In this document: in pieces, positions 1 to 11,226 of the stretch
How the letters are laid out: each line of letters opens with the position of its first letter
Numbering within the stretch: the first letter of the stretch is position 1
Origin: Prunella strophiata
Taxonomy: Eukaryota; Chordata; Aves; Passeriformes; Prunellidae
Reading direction: 5' to 3'
DNA: 64,000 nucleotides
NCBI GenBank assembly: GCA_036583965.1
Contig: JAZBQD010000019.1
Span: 15,763,585 to 15,827,584, forward strand
Position numbers and translations under genes: made by a program
Notes under the pieces: model-generated
Told to the model about the DNA's origin: nothing
Database searches by the model: none
Seen by the model: the letters and a program-made list of their open reading frames with translations, nothing else

Positions 1-1041
1 GCTGACTGTTCGTTACACCTGTGTCTCAGCAACAAGTGCAATGGCTAAAGTTCAGGAATGTCATGTGGCCACTTGCCTGGTCCCACTCTGGTGCACAAGG
101 GCAGAATACTGTGGGTTACATCCTGACACAGAGCACAGGTGCCTTAGGAGAGAGAGAACTGTATGGTCCCACATGTTAATTACTGACACCTTCACTCCCA
201 CACCCAGGAAGATGAGTTCTAGGAGCTTCCTAAATTAGACAATTTTAACATTTTTTCTTACAGGCTGTCACTTTGCAACAGTGCTTCTAAGCCTGCCAGC
301 CTCAGAGGAGAGAGGATGCCTGATGTCTCTTTGCTAAGGGGAGGCTTTCTGCATTGGAAGGGGAGACTTGGGGCTGGGTCCCTTCAGGTGGACCCTGCTT
401 CAGTACAGGCTGATGCCAGGAATGGACAGTGCTCAGGGTCAGTTCTGGCCCTGTGCTCTGCAACTGGAGCCTCAGGAATTCTACATTTGAACTCACTCCT
501 TCCATCACTGCTATATTTTCTCAAGCACAGCAAGGCTGGCCATAAAGCATTTTTGTGATCACTGGGGCCTTTCACTGCTTTTTTATTTCCTGTGGAAGAC
601 ACAACTGCCTTTGGGTACCCTTTCCCCCACTTCTTCAGTGAATTACAGAAAATGCAACACAGAGGGAAACACGACCCTGTCCTGCCCTGAACTGTACTTG
701 CCAGCAGGCTGCAATCCCTTGTTTCACACCTGGGTCAGGTAGAAACAAAGGTCTAGGAATCCTAGAGTAGCCCCCACTGTACACCTTGGTGGCTTGGCTA
801 ACAGGTCATCACTGGGCTCCCTGTGTCTGCCTGGATCGAGGATGGAAACAGTACAGAAGCACCAAGAGAAAACAAGACAGTACACAGTGAACAGTTCTTT
901 TAATCTTTTTATATTGTAGTTAGATGTGCAGTTACAGCTCCTGTAACAGTTGCTACCAAAAAAAGAGCATGTACAATACCCAGAGTTAAATTAAAAAGCA
1001 GAGAGGAAAGGGCCCTGGGGTCGATGACACATGGAGCAGGA
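1..1041. other. Unassigned flank, no gene seen
   Basis: I see no conserved coding exon here on either strand, only short open frames of 65-97 codons without recognisable content. By the human gene order, BTBD7 would lie to the left, converging on UBR7, so part of this stretch could be its 3' untranslated region. Nothing in the sequence proves that. The region around 900-1000 is A/T-rich. Confidence 0.5.
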
Positions 1042-1652
1042 GTCAGCAGTGCCCTGGCAGCCTGGAGGGCCACCCATGTCCTGGGGTGCATCAGGCCCAG
1101 CATCCCCAGCTGGGTAAGGGAGGGGATTGTCCCACTCTGCACCGACCTCACCTCGAGCCCTGGGGGCAGTTCTGGGCACCACAGTATAAAATAGATACAA
1201 AGCTGTCAGACAGTGTCCAAAGGAGGGCCAGGAGGACCTTGAAGGGCCTGGAGAAGAAGCTGTGTGAGGAGCAACTGAGGTCACTTGGTCTGTTCAGCCT
1301 GGGGGAGACTGAGGGGAGACCCCAGTGCAGTTACAGCTTCTGTGAGGGGAGGAGAAGGGGCAGACACTGATCTCTGCTCTGTGGTGCCCAGTGACAGGAC
1401 TGAGGGAATGGCCTGAAGCTGTGTCAGGGGCAGTTTAGGCTGGTATCAGAGAAAGGTTTCTCACCCAGAGGGTGGTTGGGCACTGACAGGCTCCCAGGGT
1501 CCCAGCAGGAGCCTGACAGAGCTCCAGAAGCGCTGGACAGCGCTCTCAGGCACAGGGTGTGACTCTGGGGTGTGCTCCTGTGCAGGGCCAGGAGTTGGGC
1601 TTGGTGATCCTGATGGGTCCCTTCCAACTCAGCATAGTCTATGTTCTATGAA
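1042..1652 (+). mobile_element. CR1 LINE, 5'-truncated
   Basis: The segment reads like the 3' portion of an avian CR1 non-LTR retrotransposon in sense orientation. Landmarks are the phrase near 1140-1190 (cctcacctcgagccctgg, then ttctgggcaccacag), 'tcacttggtctgttcagcct' near 1281, 'ctgaagctgtgtcagggg' near 1413, 'cacccagagggtggttgggc' near 1462, and the terminal 'gtcccttccaactcagcat' followed by 'ttctatga' at about 1645-1652. This is what is recalled of the CR1 family; subfamily was not assigned. The element is 5'-truncated, as most CR1 copies are, and carries no intact reverse transcriptase. Confidence 0.9.
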
Positions 1653-2255
1653 ACTCCTCAGCTGAGCATCTATGCTAAACTACTGTTTGTAAATAAAATG
1701 GTCAGAAACAGTTAATAGTGAGAATGATAAAAGTCTACCTTTGCTTTTCAAAAACCATTAACATGGAAAAGCAGAAGAGTACCCCATGATATAGAAATCC
1801 TCAAAAACTAGAACTTTAATGTATGTTTTGGGGTCTAACTACATTAGGCTCCAAACTTACAAAATCTTAATTTTTAACTGCAGCTAAGTGTAGTCTTAAA
1901 AGTCAGTGAAACATCTCCTGTCCCATGATTATCACAGTGGTTATAAAAAGAACATTCCATACTGTAGCAAAATATCAGGATGCTGCAGTGTTTTCAGCAA
2001 CATTTATAAAGTAGAAGAATTTGCTGTAGGCTAGTTTTTAAAATCAAAGCATATAACAAACCCCCCCATGCCTAGTTTGTAATTTAGTACCTCCTCCTAG
2101 CTCTTGTTTATGTTCCAATGAGTGAATTAAGATAATCCGAAAATTTTTTTACCACAGAAATCATCCCTGTCCAATACTAGAAGTAAGTTTTTTTAATGTA
2201 TAAAACCAGACAGAACACTCTGTTGCATCAAGCCTAAGCTCTAATTTCCCATCTG
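1653..2255. other. A/T-rich interval between CR1 and GC-rich block
   Basis: No exon is seen. A plus-strand AATAAA lies at 1692-1697 and could serve a transcript entering from the left, but no gene supports it. On the minus strand an ATTAAA (plus-strand tttaat, 2192-2197) is the nearest candidate poly(A) signal downstream of the UBR7 stop codon. Confidence 0.4.
2192..2197 (-). terminator. UBR7: Candidate UBR7 poly(A) signal (ATTAAA)
   Basis: Reading the minus strand from the UBR7 stop codon at 2815, I found no AATAAA before this ATTAAA variant, about 620 bases downstream. If used, the UBR7 3' UTR would include the GC-rich block at 2256-2600. This is a motif match only, with no transcript evidence. 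Confidence 0.25.
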
Positions 2256-2600
2256 TGAGCAGCCCGGGGAGTGCTTCCCCCGCAGGAGGGGGCAGGCAGC
2301 AGTGCTGGGCTCAGCCACAGCCCCCGAGGAGCCGCGGCAGGGCAGGAACGGGCAGCTCCTGGGTGCTGGGGCCCTCGCGGGAATCGCCACAGCCCCAAGG
2401 GAGGAGACCGAGCCATTGAAGCAGGAAAGCCGGGAGGGAGCGCGTTCCCTGCCACCAAGGGCAGGGCAGGGCAGGGCGGGGTTAGCACAGCACGGCTCCG
2501 GGCCCGGCAGTAACCAGGGCAGCGAACGGCAAGCAGCAGGACCCGCTGCTCCGGTACCCGCCCTCCTCCCCTGGAGACAAGGCCGGCTTTCCCGGGAATG
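2256..2600. other. Isolated GC-rich block with G-quadruplex motif
   Basis: A roughly 345-base stretch is much richer in G+C and CpG than the A/T-rich DNA on both sides. It contains a run of five G-tracts (2459-2481, gggca repeated, then ggcgggg) that fits the four-tract G-quadruplex pattern on the plus strand. No conserved protein is encoded in any frame. It lies just downstream of the UBR7 stop codon, so it may be 3' UTR or an unrelated GC-rich insertion. Confidence 0.5.
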
Positions 2601-2814
2601 CCAAATCGATGCTACTGATAATCCCTCTAAGTGCAATGGAAGGATTTGTTAAGAGCATGTTTTAGGTGCTACAAATGAAGGACGTATAAGACAAAATGAT
2701 GATGTTTCTTGGACAGCTGGATTTTGATGAGAAGCCAAAAACTGAAGATGCCTTTTCTGTTTGCCAGTGAACATGGTTTTGCCAGTTGTCCTCTCAGACC
2801 CAAACCCTCTCAGT

Positions 2815-2907
2815 CTAACTACAGTAGTACTGCATCCTGTTAGTCCGTCGCCTTTTCCGAGACTGAAACTCTTCAAAGAAGTGCTGAATGTCTTCTCTTT
2901 TAACCAC
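2815..2907 (-). CDS. UBR7: UBR7 exon 11 (last coding exon)
   Basis: Encodes [20 protein letters not shown] and ends RMQYYCS with a TAG stop at 2815-2817. The basic KRRR stretch may be a nuclear localisation signal. The acceptor is TTCTCCTAG|GTGG. Confidence 0.95.
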   Translation of the reverse strand: MVKREDIQHFFEEFQSRKRRRTNRMQYYCS

Positions 2908-5900
2908 CTAGGAGAAGCAGTATGAAACCCAAGTTGTGGTACAAGAGCTTAATTAAAGGATCCTGTTTTATCTCCACACATAATACATAAAGCACAGAAA
3001 AGCAAATACCCTGAAATATCTCTGGTACAGCTTTCCTGTTGCACCTGAAGGAGAGGATTAATGCCCAGATTCTATTGTAAATAATACAAACAGGGAAATG
3101 AGTTCCCCAAAGGCAGAACAAAGACATGGAGCAAAGCTCCTAATAGTATTTTAATAACTTTGACCTCTTGCTTTTATCATCAGAAAATTTAACACAAAGC
3201 AAGATTTTCACTAGGCTCGCTTCAGGGTCATTCCAATGTAACTAAGAATGGCAATACAAATAGCAAGTCAGCCAACAAAATGCAAGTGTTACTTAATAAT
3301 GGCATGCAAATTCCTGCAGGAAAACAGCTAACAAGAATCACAATCACAGTCAGTCATTCTTCCAAGGGTTTAGATTCAATCTAAGAAAAACCAGCAAAGT
3401 TAGGAGCTTTTCTTCCTGAATATCTTACCTAGAGCAACAGAAGTTTCATTTTAATGTAAGAGCTGCTCTCACTACATTGCAGACAGATTTCTGTAAAGTT
3501 ATCCTATTATCTCTCAACAATGTCATTAAGGAATTGTTAAACTCAAATGAAATAAGGGATTTCTGATTTCTACTGCAGTACCAGCAACTCCAAGAGACAA
3601 GAAAAAACATTACAACAGAACATCATGGTATTCACCACCCAGCCCTCAGCAGTTCTTTAAAACACATTTTCTGGCAAACAAATTCTGGAAGTTGCACCTT
3701 ACCGTTCCCTCATCTGCAAACCTCCTGAGATAGTCAGTCAGTTCTGTCTTTAAATCATTGTATTCTGGATGGCAAAGCAAAGGCAAAGAAAAAAACAGTA
3801 AGATACCCAGTTTTAGTTTAACATTGGCTCAACAAGACAACTTGTTCTACTTCTTTTTGTCTTTTATTAGGTTTACTTCAGACAAATCTAGGTTTGAATT
3901 AGATTATAAACAAAAATAATGTAAACATGAGAAGCCTAATCATTTATGAGACTAACCTAGTGTTAGTGTCTGTTTGGACTGATTTCAGAGAAAGGTATAG
4001 AGATCAGTGAGTGAATTAGTACAAGTTAGTACAAGGAACTGAAAGACTGCCCCTGCTCCCAGCTTCCCCCCACAAAGGCAAGTGTGAGGTGTGGTGGGAA
4101 GGCCCAGCCTGTAACTCAGGACTGGGACACTGTCCTTGCCAGAGTGCAGAACCCTGACTGGGAGAAACACAGCTCCAGGTACAAAACACCTCAGCACTGC
4201 CCTGTCACTGTGCTCTGCAGCAGAGCCACAAAGGACACCTGGCTGGCATTCCCCAGCCAACAGGAGATTGCCAAACAACAGAACAGGGCAAGATAAATCA
4301 GCCAGACAGCAGAAGTTCAAACTAATGTTCAAATATTCACGTTACAATAAATCACTATCATTACAGTATCTAAGATGTTAAACAGGGTGAAAGTTCACAC
4401 ACCATCCAGTCAGTGTCTCACTGTAAATTAAAGCTGCAATGGTGGGCCAGAGAGGACCAATCCTGACTGAGGTGTGCAACCTGTCCTACAGTTGTCTGCA
4501 TGTTACTTCAAAAATAGTTTGACACTACACTACACTACAAGGCCTGATATGAATCTCTTGTGGCAAACTGTTCAGTTAAAGTGTGTTAAGGGAGACTCTA
4601 AAAAAGAAATTGTATTTACCACAGATGAGTTCCACTTGCTGGACTCTGTTCATACTGTTAAGGGTGTCCATTAAAGGATCTCTCCTCTCTGTCTCTTGGT
4701 CACTGGTACCCTTATTTTCATAAGCCAAGACAGTGTCACATTCAGTCTGTCAGGAACTGGACTTCAAGCTCTGAATACATTTTCTGGAGAATAAAGCAAC
4801 ATTTATGTGACAAAACTTCTCAGATGGAGGTGCTCTCCCCCAATCCTTGTTGTGTTCAGCATCACAAATAACAACAATAAAAATAATAAGGTGAATCTGT
4901 ATCCAGTGCTTCAGAATCTCCTCCTAACAACTTCCAAGCAATACTGGATCAAAGCAGCAAAGAAAATACAAACATCTAGAAGCCCTTTCCTGCCAAATTA
5001 ATTCCACAGGATCCAGTGTGAATCTTTATGTGGAATGAAGGGAGGTTTCAGCATTAAGAATATTCCCCCAGATTTTACCTAAAGCTTCTCCTCAGTGATT
5101 GTCTGGGAGCTCCTCCCTGCCTGTCCCACATCTGTGATAGTAATGAAGAGAACATACATACCAAACAGTCTTCACAAGTGCATAATTTGCTCCTCCAGTT
5201 CGATGGCCAAAAGGTGGCAGTATCTTTTTTTACAAATGGCTTGCTTTGGAGCTCTTTCAGCTTGCAGATGGGCTCCTCACTCTTAGTAACTACCTGAATT
5301 AAAAGGAGAGTGCTCAGTACTCCATAACATCACTTCAAATGTTCTTTTTAGCAGGTCCTTTTCCTTAGGCAAGAATTTTCTTTTGTCTCAAACATATTTA
5401 TTTTTATAAACTACCTATATTACCATCCACATGAGAATTCTGATGTGGTTTCAGCAATTTCCATGGGAAATTTCTGTAGAAATTTCCTGCAATAACTTTA
5501 AGTATTTAAGAACTCAGAGCTGGACCATCATGCAAGTGCAGCTACACCATGTACTGGAACAAACAGAAGTCACCTCAGTGTACTGGCCAGGTGGCTGAGA
5601 AGAAGGGACAGATGTAGCCCATCCACAAACAGACACTTGCACCTCTGGACAGCCCTGCTCCACAGCTCACACTGTGCTGCACAGAGACTGCAGGTCTGAA
5701 AGGTCAGTGACTGAAGAGGAACATGGGAACACACTGGCACAGCACCTTCCCTGAGCCTGTGCAGAGTGAGGTGGGCTTCACTTCAACTATCAGCAGCATG
5801 AAGATGTGCAGGTCAGAACAGAGGACACATTTTACCTCAGGACAGGCAGACCCAGAGCTAGTGGATGGTTCATTGAATTGTTCCAATTGCTTTTCCTCCT

Positions 5901-8900
5901 TTGTGTCATGGTGTTCCACTGCACCTTCTGTTTTTATTTCTTTCTTCTGCTCTTCACTTTCCTCTACCTTCAGGACAATCCCTTCATCTTCAAGGGAGTT
6001 TGCTTTGGTCAAAGGAGGAACTGGAAGATACATACCCACAAGTAAAAATACTGTGCCAGAAAAAGTACAGGTCACTACAGACATTCTCTCTGTTTCTCCT
6101 ATTCTAAAACACTCTGCTTCCCAAAATCTAAGTCCTAGGAGAGAGAAGAGAGTATCACAATTTGAGAGCTCTTTACTAAGACACTTGTCCTTCCTGGCAC
6201 CCCTTGCTAGCTATCACAGTTTCAGTAACTGTCTCAGCGCTTTTTGCTGACTGTACTGGAGTTTTTCATTTTCTCCAAACACACCTCAAAAACACCACCA
6301 CAGATTAACTATGCTAATCTCTTGTTTATTTACAACAAGTTTCTGTCTGATGTCAATTCAAGTATGTGCCCTGTGACAAAGCTCATTAGAAGGAGGAAAA
6401 CCAAAAACAGACAAACACCCTGTTCTGTACTTTCCTTCTAATGTATTTACATTAGAAGGAAAAAGGTAGCCATCCTTGAAAATACCATTGAAATTCTGGG
6501 CACACAAGAAATCTATCAGCAGCAGATACAAGCTGTATTTTTAGGAGACTATGACAAACTAGCTGTTTCCACAGAAATCAAGTCATCTATTCTTTTAAAT
6601 CCACAGAGCTGGTGTGACCACAGGGAACGTGTGTCCTGAGCACAGCCCCAGCCCTACCCACATTAATGTTAAACATATTAATTGCAGGTCACTCTATCAT
6701 TCACTTTGCTGCTCAGAGCATCTGTAAGAAATGTTTGTTTCACTGCTTCCCTTAGCATGGCTCTTCAGTTCTTTGATCCAGTTTAGAAATTAAGTTCCTT
6801 GACTCAAATATTAAATCTTCATCCATTTTGTGCTAGACATCTTTGATAAAGTAACTAGAAGCAAGCAGCATTAAATCAAGATTTAAGAATGAAAACTGCT
6901 TTTTATTTTTTTTACACAAGTTACTGTCATCCCCCATGTTCCACTGCTGAAGGTGATTGTCCAATATAATTAATGAGTATCATTTTTCCAACCACTTAAA
7001 ACCAGTATTATGTCATTAACCAACCATGTATGAGAAATACATGCTCACAAAATAGTAGCTCAGATCTCTAAACTTTCTGTACCTGCTAACTGTGATGCAT
7101 AAGCCCATAGGAAATGGCAACGTTTCATGCAGGCCTGGCACACCATTTCATGGAAGTCTCCACTTTCAGGGGGAACTGCACCAAGATGCTGTCAGAAAGA
7201 AGTAAGCACACAGTACTGAAGCATCTATACTGATCACATACTGAACTCGAAAAGAATTCAGTACCAAAGCTGCCCATAAACTGATGAGAATTATTTGGGC
7301 ACTTAAAAGCACTTAGTGGCTTTCTTCTGAAAAAGCATTCCTGCAAAGCTCATAGTATGCAGCACAACACTCCTCATTCATACACTTAATACAAAAGAAG
7401 TTTATCTACAAGAACCCATAACTGAAGCCAATCATATTTTTTTTTTTACTCTTTGATCCTGCAACTTCAAGCATAGAATTTCACTTGTGCCCTTCAAGGC
7501 ACAAGAGGCTGAATCCTTAATGCCTACTCATTAAGTAGGGCACCCACTACAGTGCTTGGCTGCTTTCAAAAGACCTCCCCAAAGTTTGAAATAAAGAATG
7601 AACAGCACAGTCTGTTCCTTGCTACTTGAAGGAAGGAATTAAAGAGTTTAAAAGGCATTCTTTTGAAAGAAGAACTATTCAGGTAGTTCCATAATATGAT
7701 AATGATGTGCCTCAGTAAGAATCTTTTTCTCACCAACTATACTGATTAAGAGTTTTCTAATTAAAGAAACAGTTATAAAGTTATTACTTCATTCTGCAGT
7801 AGTAACCTTCAAAAAGCTAGGACTCTTCCTCAGTATTTTTTAACTGCAGTGGACAGCAGTGCAAGATTAGACTTTCAATGCTCCTTTGCATAAGCTGAAA
7901 ACAAATACCTTGGAACTCCTGTAATAATCTCTTGAGAACTACAGCAAACTTCCCAAGTAAGAACTACCATACAAATCTAACCAACACCAACTCCATCCTG
8001 TGCAAATGGCAGTTCTGCTGTTTGTAGTTTCCTTACCCTTCCATGGAACCAGTCTTCACAAACTATGCATTGGATCATCTCATCTGGAATCTAGATGAAC
8101 AATCATATTATGAGCATTAACAGCAACCTCCAGAATCTCTCACCAGTCTCAAACTGCAGTATCATGCAAATCCTGCTCAGTGAATTGCATTTCCCTCTTC
8201 ACCCCTCACAGGGTGCTGCCATTAATAAGTAGTCAGTGATTTGTTAGTCAATTTGCTTCCCTCAGGTTCAACAGCACACGTCACCTCTCATACAACTGAG
8301 GCTGTGGAAATCCCATTTATTACTACAAAACCAGTCTTCCCAGCAGGGCAAGACTTTCTCACAGAAAGCTTATAAAGTTAATACAGTACTGGTATCCTTC
8401 TTCCTATAAGGAGAAATGCATGAACAGACAGCTCAGCAGAAGAAAGACTACTGATATTCACACTGTCATCAGGTCTGTGAAAGATGCCAGAACCCAACTA
8501 CACTGGCTCATCCTACAGGACAGTATGAAGTGCTTTGTTATGAACAACTATTAATTATTTCTTCAGAAATGTTTTCAGCTGTCTCTGAACTTGAGGGAGG
8601 GGAGCTTATACAATGCCTTATGTTTTTTGTATTTGAAAGACTTGTGCCTTCCCTGCTCTTTGAAGCACCTGATTCCTGTGACATGCAAACAAGAGCACAC
8701 ACGTGCAAACCCAGTGCTGTGTTTCAGTGTTTCACAGAGACAAGAAAGTGTTCTGGCTACCATCCAGGACTGTAGCTAGTGCTACAGGACAGACTCTGCC
8801 CACCCCAGAAGCCTTCTTAGAGCATTTCTGCAGGCACGGGGAAGCACATTCTGGTCTCTCCTAACACGTGCAATGTGTTTATTCTGCACTAGGCCACATT

Positions 8901-11020
8901 TCTCAAGGTTATGATAACCCTGTCCCCTAGGGGAACTCTGCAACTCCAGGGAACTGCAGCACCATTTTGTCCAAATGACAACTTGTCCTCCTTATCTGTC
9001 TCTAAGGCATAAACATACTTTACCACTAAAAAAATTATCAAGTAATTACTTCACACAACACATGAAAACCAATATGGAATGTAAGATTCCTTGAAGTGGG
9101 ATCTTCCTTGAAAATGAGCTCAGTGATCACCCTTTACACAATATCTACCACAAATACCATCTGTGTATGATTACTACTGGATTTTGCATTTCTTACCTCA
9201 TCTTCAGGATCAGGGTAAGGTCTTTTACATGTACAGTACAATCCGTAGAAGTTGTCATTGTATTTATTTCCTGAATTCACCTTGCCCTTTTCCTAGGAGA
9301 AAAGGGGAAAAAAAGACTCAAAAGACAACACAGTAAAAAACAAAAGACAGTAAAAACACAGTTTTTGTTCCCCCTTAATTCCTAAAACCATCATTATTTT
9401 CATCAGCCTGAATATACAAAAAGAAAGGTATTCTCCAGACATCTCTGCTTTACACTGGGCAGCAGATAGGGCACAAGAGGAATGCTAAAGTTCAAAACTA
9501 AAGAGGAAAAACAGTCTGCTCACCTTTGTAACAAAAGGTAACCTGTGGTGGCAGACAGATTAATGGACAGCTGCTGAAGCTCACTTAACCTGTACAATTG
9601 AATTTTCACTGAACTGAAGCAGAAGGAACAACCATTTCATTGACTCAAATGAGAAATGGTAACATCTTTAAATTGTCACAGGTGTCTCTGTAGGGACTAC
9701 TGCACTGTGACTTTGCTGACTAGCTCTGGATCCATTTCAATTCTCCCAGAACAAAACAGCCATACACAAAACCACTGTCTGTTTCAATGTTTGGGCTGCT
9801 GTTATCCTGGGAGCATCAGTGCAAGCAAGTCAAGCAGCAGTATGCTGCTGCTTCCCAGAAGACTGAGATTGCCAGTTAATTGAAAAGTTCAAAATGCCGA
9901 CCAAGTAGAAAAGTATAGGCAGCTTAATACAGTAAAAAACCATCCCATCAGTAGGCTCGGGTGACAAACTATTAGGGCACTAATGCCACCACAAAGAAGG
10001 AAAGAGAACTGTCCCTCTGACAGCAGCACAGCCCTAAATTTTCTTAATGTGACTGCAAAATTGCATCCCAAAAGGTTATTCTGAAACAGCTTGAAGTGAA
10101 TGAGATGTATTAATGCAGAAACACCCCAACCTGCCTCTGGAAGTGTGCTGACCATGGATGCAGAACTGCTGCACTCACGGATAACAAGGACCAAATACTC
10201 CTTCTCCTCCTATTTCCCTCTGGTCCCTCAACAGTTTTGTTCCTTGCTGTAATATTCCCACCTTCTTTAACTTCCTGGGAAGACCGGAGGAGTCGCACGA
10301 GTCAGCACTGGCTGAGGCAAGGCACCAACCTCCCAAGAGTGTTATTTTGACTCCGAATGCCTGAAACTTGTCTGAAACTTACCGGGAGTAACTTGCACTG
10401 CAGATTTTTGAACTTGCTATTCCCACAGTCACAGCGGAAATTCCTGGAAAGAAAAACGTAGCGTTTCAAGGTTTACATGAAGTGAGAACACGCTGGGTTT
10501 CGTGCTCTTATCAACTCCCAGCAATTTATCGGGAGCCACGGGAGCTGTGAGGGTCCTCCCGTCCCCCGCCCGTACCTCTTGGTGTAGAGCTCGAAGAGGC
10601 GGTGGGTGCCGTGGCACTCGTAGCTGCAGGCCAGGCAGATCCCCGCGGGCTCGGCGCCGGGCGGCGTGCAGGTGCTGCAGGCGTACAGCGCCTGCCGCTT
10701 CACGGCGCCCTGCGGGAGACACGGAGCGGCCGCGCCGTGAGGGGAGCGGGGGCGAGCGCGGCCGGGCTGCCCCGCCCCGCCCTGGCCCCGCCCCCGGCCC
10801 CGCCCCGCGGCCCAGGCCCCGCCCCCGGGCCCGCGGCCGCCGGCCCCGCCCCCACCTGTGAGTAACTGCAGCGCTCGTGGTCGCTGCCCCCCAGCACGGC
10901 CCGCGCTTCCTTCTCCAGCTCCTCGTTCTCCGCCAGCACCTCCGCCAGGGACACCACGGGTTCCTCCGCGCCGCTCCCGCCGCTTCCCGGCTCGGCGCCC
11001 TCCGGAGCCGCCGCCTCCAT
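2815..11020 (-). CDS. UBR7: UBR7, UBR-box and PHD-finger protein (11 exons)
   Basis: The spliced product is about 416 residues (human UBR7 is 425). Exons on the minus strand are 11020-10856, 10709-10576, 10443-10383, 9292-9197, 8090-8037, 7188-7083, 6020-5836, 5293-5162, 4783-4620, 3764-3703 and 2907-2815, all with AG/GT borders and matching phases. UBR7 is a candidate N-recognin-type E3 ubiquitin ligase, reported to act on histone H2B. Visible domains: a UBR-type zinc finger (residues about 44-117, Cys/His rich, with [16 protein letters not shown] and CDCGNSKF), a PHD finger (about 138-200, with [17 protein letters not shown] and [10 protein letters not shown]), an acidic variable linker (206-267), and a conserved C-terminus ending MQYYCS. 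The start [10 protein letters not shown] leads into the conserved [11 protein letters not shown]. Exon 9 carries one base too many near 4744-4745, which stops the literal frame after about 324 residues. It is head-to-head with GON7. Identity is certain; intactness is not. Confidence 0.96.
3703..3764 (-). CDS. UBR7: UBR7 exon 10
   Basis: 62 bases encoding [20 protein letters not shown] and a final Thr. The acceptor is GCCATCCAG|AATA and the donor GGAACG|GTAAGG. Confidence 0.94.
4620..4783 (-). CDS. UBR7: UBR7 exon 9, with a one-base frame break
   Basis: Begins [13 protein letters not shown], after which the literal frame meets TGA. Omitting one base at about 4744-4745 gives the expected [12 protein letters not shown] and, further on, [20 protein letters not shown]. 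The length of 164 bases is one more than the phases of exons 8 and 10 need. The acceptor TCTCCAG|AAA and donor CTGTG|GTAAAT are good. Confidence 0.93.
5162..5293 (-). CDS. UBR7: UBR7 exon 8
   Basis: 132 bases encoding [20 protein letters not shown] and then [15 protein letters not shown], a Cys-containing block conserved in the family. The acceptor is TTAATTCAG|GTA and the donor TGTTTG|GTATGT. Confidence 0.95.
5294..5835 (-). other. UBR7 intron 7
   Basis: No further exon or repeat is recognised. The other UBR7 introns longer than 300 bases (2908-3702, 3765-4619, 6021-7082, 7189-8036, 8091-9196 and 9293-10382) likewise hold only A/T-rich unique-looking sequence. A T-run lies near 7438-7446. 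Confidence 0.6.
5836..6020 (-). CDS. UBR7: UBR7 exon 7
   Basis: 185 bases encoding the Glu/Lys-rich linker from [15 protein letters not shown] to GSACPE. The family varies most here, and identity rests mainly on position, phase and acidic composition. The acceptor is ATCTTCCAG|TTCC and the donor CCTGAG|GTAAAA. Confidence 0.9.
7083..7188 (-). CDS. UBR7: UBR7 exon 6
   Basis: 106 bases encoding [20 protein letters not shown] and then [15 protein letters not shown], the end of the PHD finger. The acceptor is TTCTGACAG|CAT and the donor TTAGCAG|GTACAG, phase 1. Confidence 0.95.
8037..8090 (-). CDS. UBR7: UBR7 exon 5
   Basis: 54 bases encoding [18 protein letters not shown], the central Cys-x2-Cys and Trp-Phe-His part of the PHD finger. 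The acceptor is CATCTAG|ATT and the donor GGAAGG|GTAAGG. Confidence 0.95.
9197..9292 (-). CDS. UBR7: UBR7 exon 4
   Basis: 96 bases encoding [20 protein letters not shown] and then RPYPDPEDE, the start of the PHD finger. The acceptor is CTCCTAG|GAAA and the donor GATGAG|GTAAGA. Confidence 0.95.
10383..10443 (-). CDS. UBR7: UBR7 exon 3
   Basis: 61 bases encoding [20 protein letters not shown], the last Cys pair of the UBR finger. The acceptor is TTTCCAG|GAAT and the donor CTCCCG|GTAAGT. Confidence 0.95.
10576..10709 (-). CDS. UBR7: UBR7 exon 2
   Basis: Encodes [16 protein letters not shown] through HRLFELYTK, the core of the UBR box with its Cys ligands. The acceptor is CCCGCAG|GGC and the donor AAGAG|GTACGG, leaving phase 2. 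Intron 1, between this exon and exon 1, is only 146 bases and is packed with CCCCGCCC-type GC boxes. Confidence 0.95.
10856..11020 (-). CDS. UBR7: UBR7 exon 1
   Basis: Encodes residues 1-55, ending CSYSQ just before the donor AG|GTGGGG. The length of 165 bases leaves phase 0. The first half of the UBR zinc finger begins here at [10 protein letters not shown]. The ATG at 11020 is chosen because the conserved PVVSLAEVL motif follows in frame, although the frame stays open further upstream through the repeat array. Confidence 0.95.
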
Positions 11021-11226
11021 CGCCGGGACGCGAAGGCCGAGGAGCGCGAAGCGAGGCGGGAAACTCGGGCCCGAGGAGGCGCCAGGGGGCGCCACAGCGG
11101 ATGAGCGGAATGCGCGCGCGCCCCACGTGACCGTGGGCGGTGCGTCACCGCGGGGCGGGGCGGCCCGCGCGGCCGGCACGTGACCGGCGGGCGGGCGCAT
11201 GGCGGCGGCGGTTGGCGGAGCCGGCG
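11021..11226. promoter_or_regulatory. Bidirectional UBR7/GON7 core promoter with paired E-boxes
   Basis: About 200 bases separate the UBR7 ATG (11020, minus) from the first in-frame ATG of the GON7 array (11227, plus). Two CACGTGAC E-boxes lie at 11124-11131 and 11177-11184, 53 bases apart in the same orientation, with an NRF1-like alternating GC run (tgcgcgcgcgcc) near 11111-11122 and a CRE-like tgcgtcac at 11141-11148. No TATA box is seen. Factor assignments are motif inference. An out-of-frame ATG at 11199 would open an upstream frame overlapping GON7 if transcription starts before it. Confidence 0.7.

Noticed and set aside
1..1041. BTBD7 3' end expected from human gene order
   Set aside because: No BTBD7 coding sequence is recognisable; without transcripts a 3' UTR cannot be claimed.
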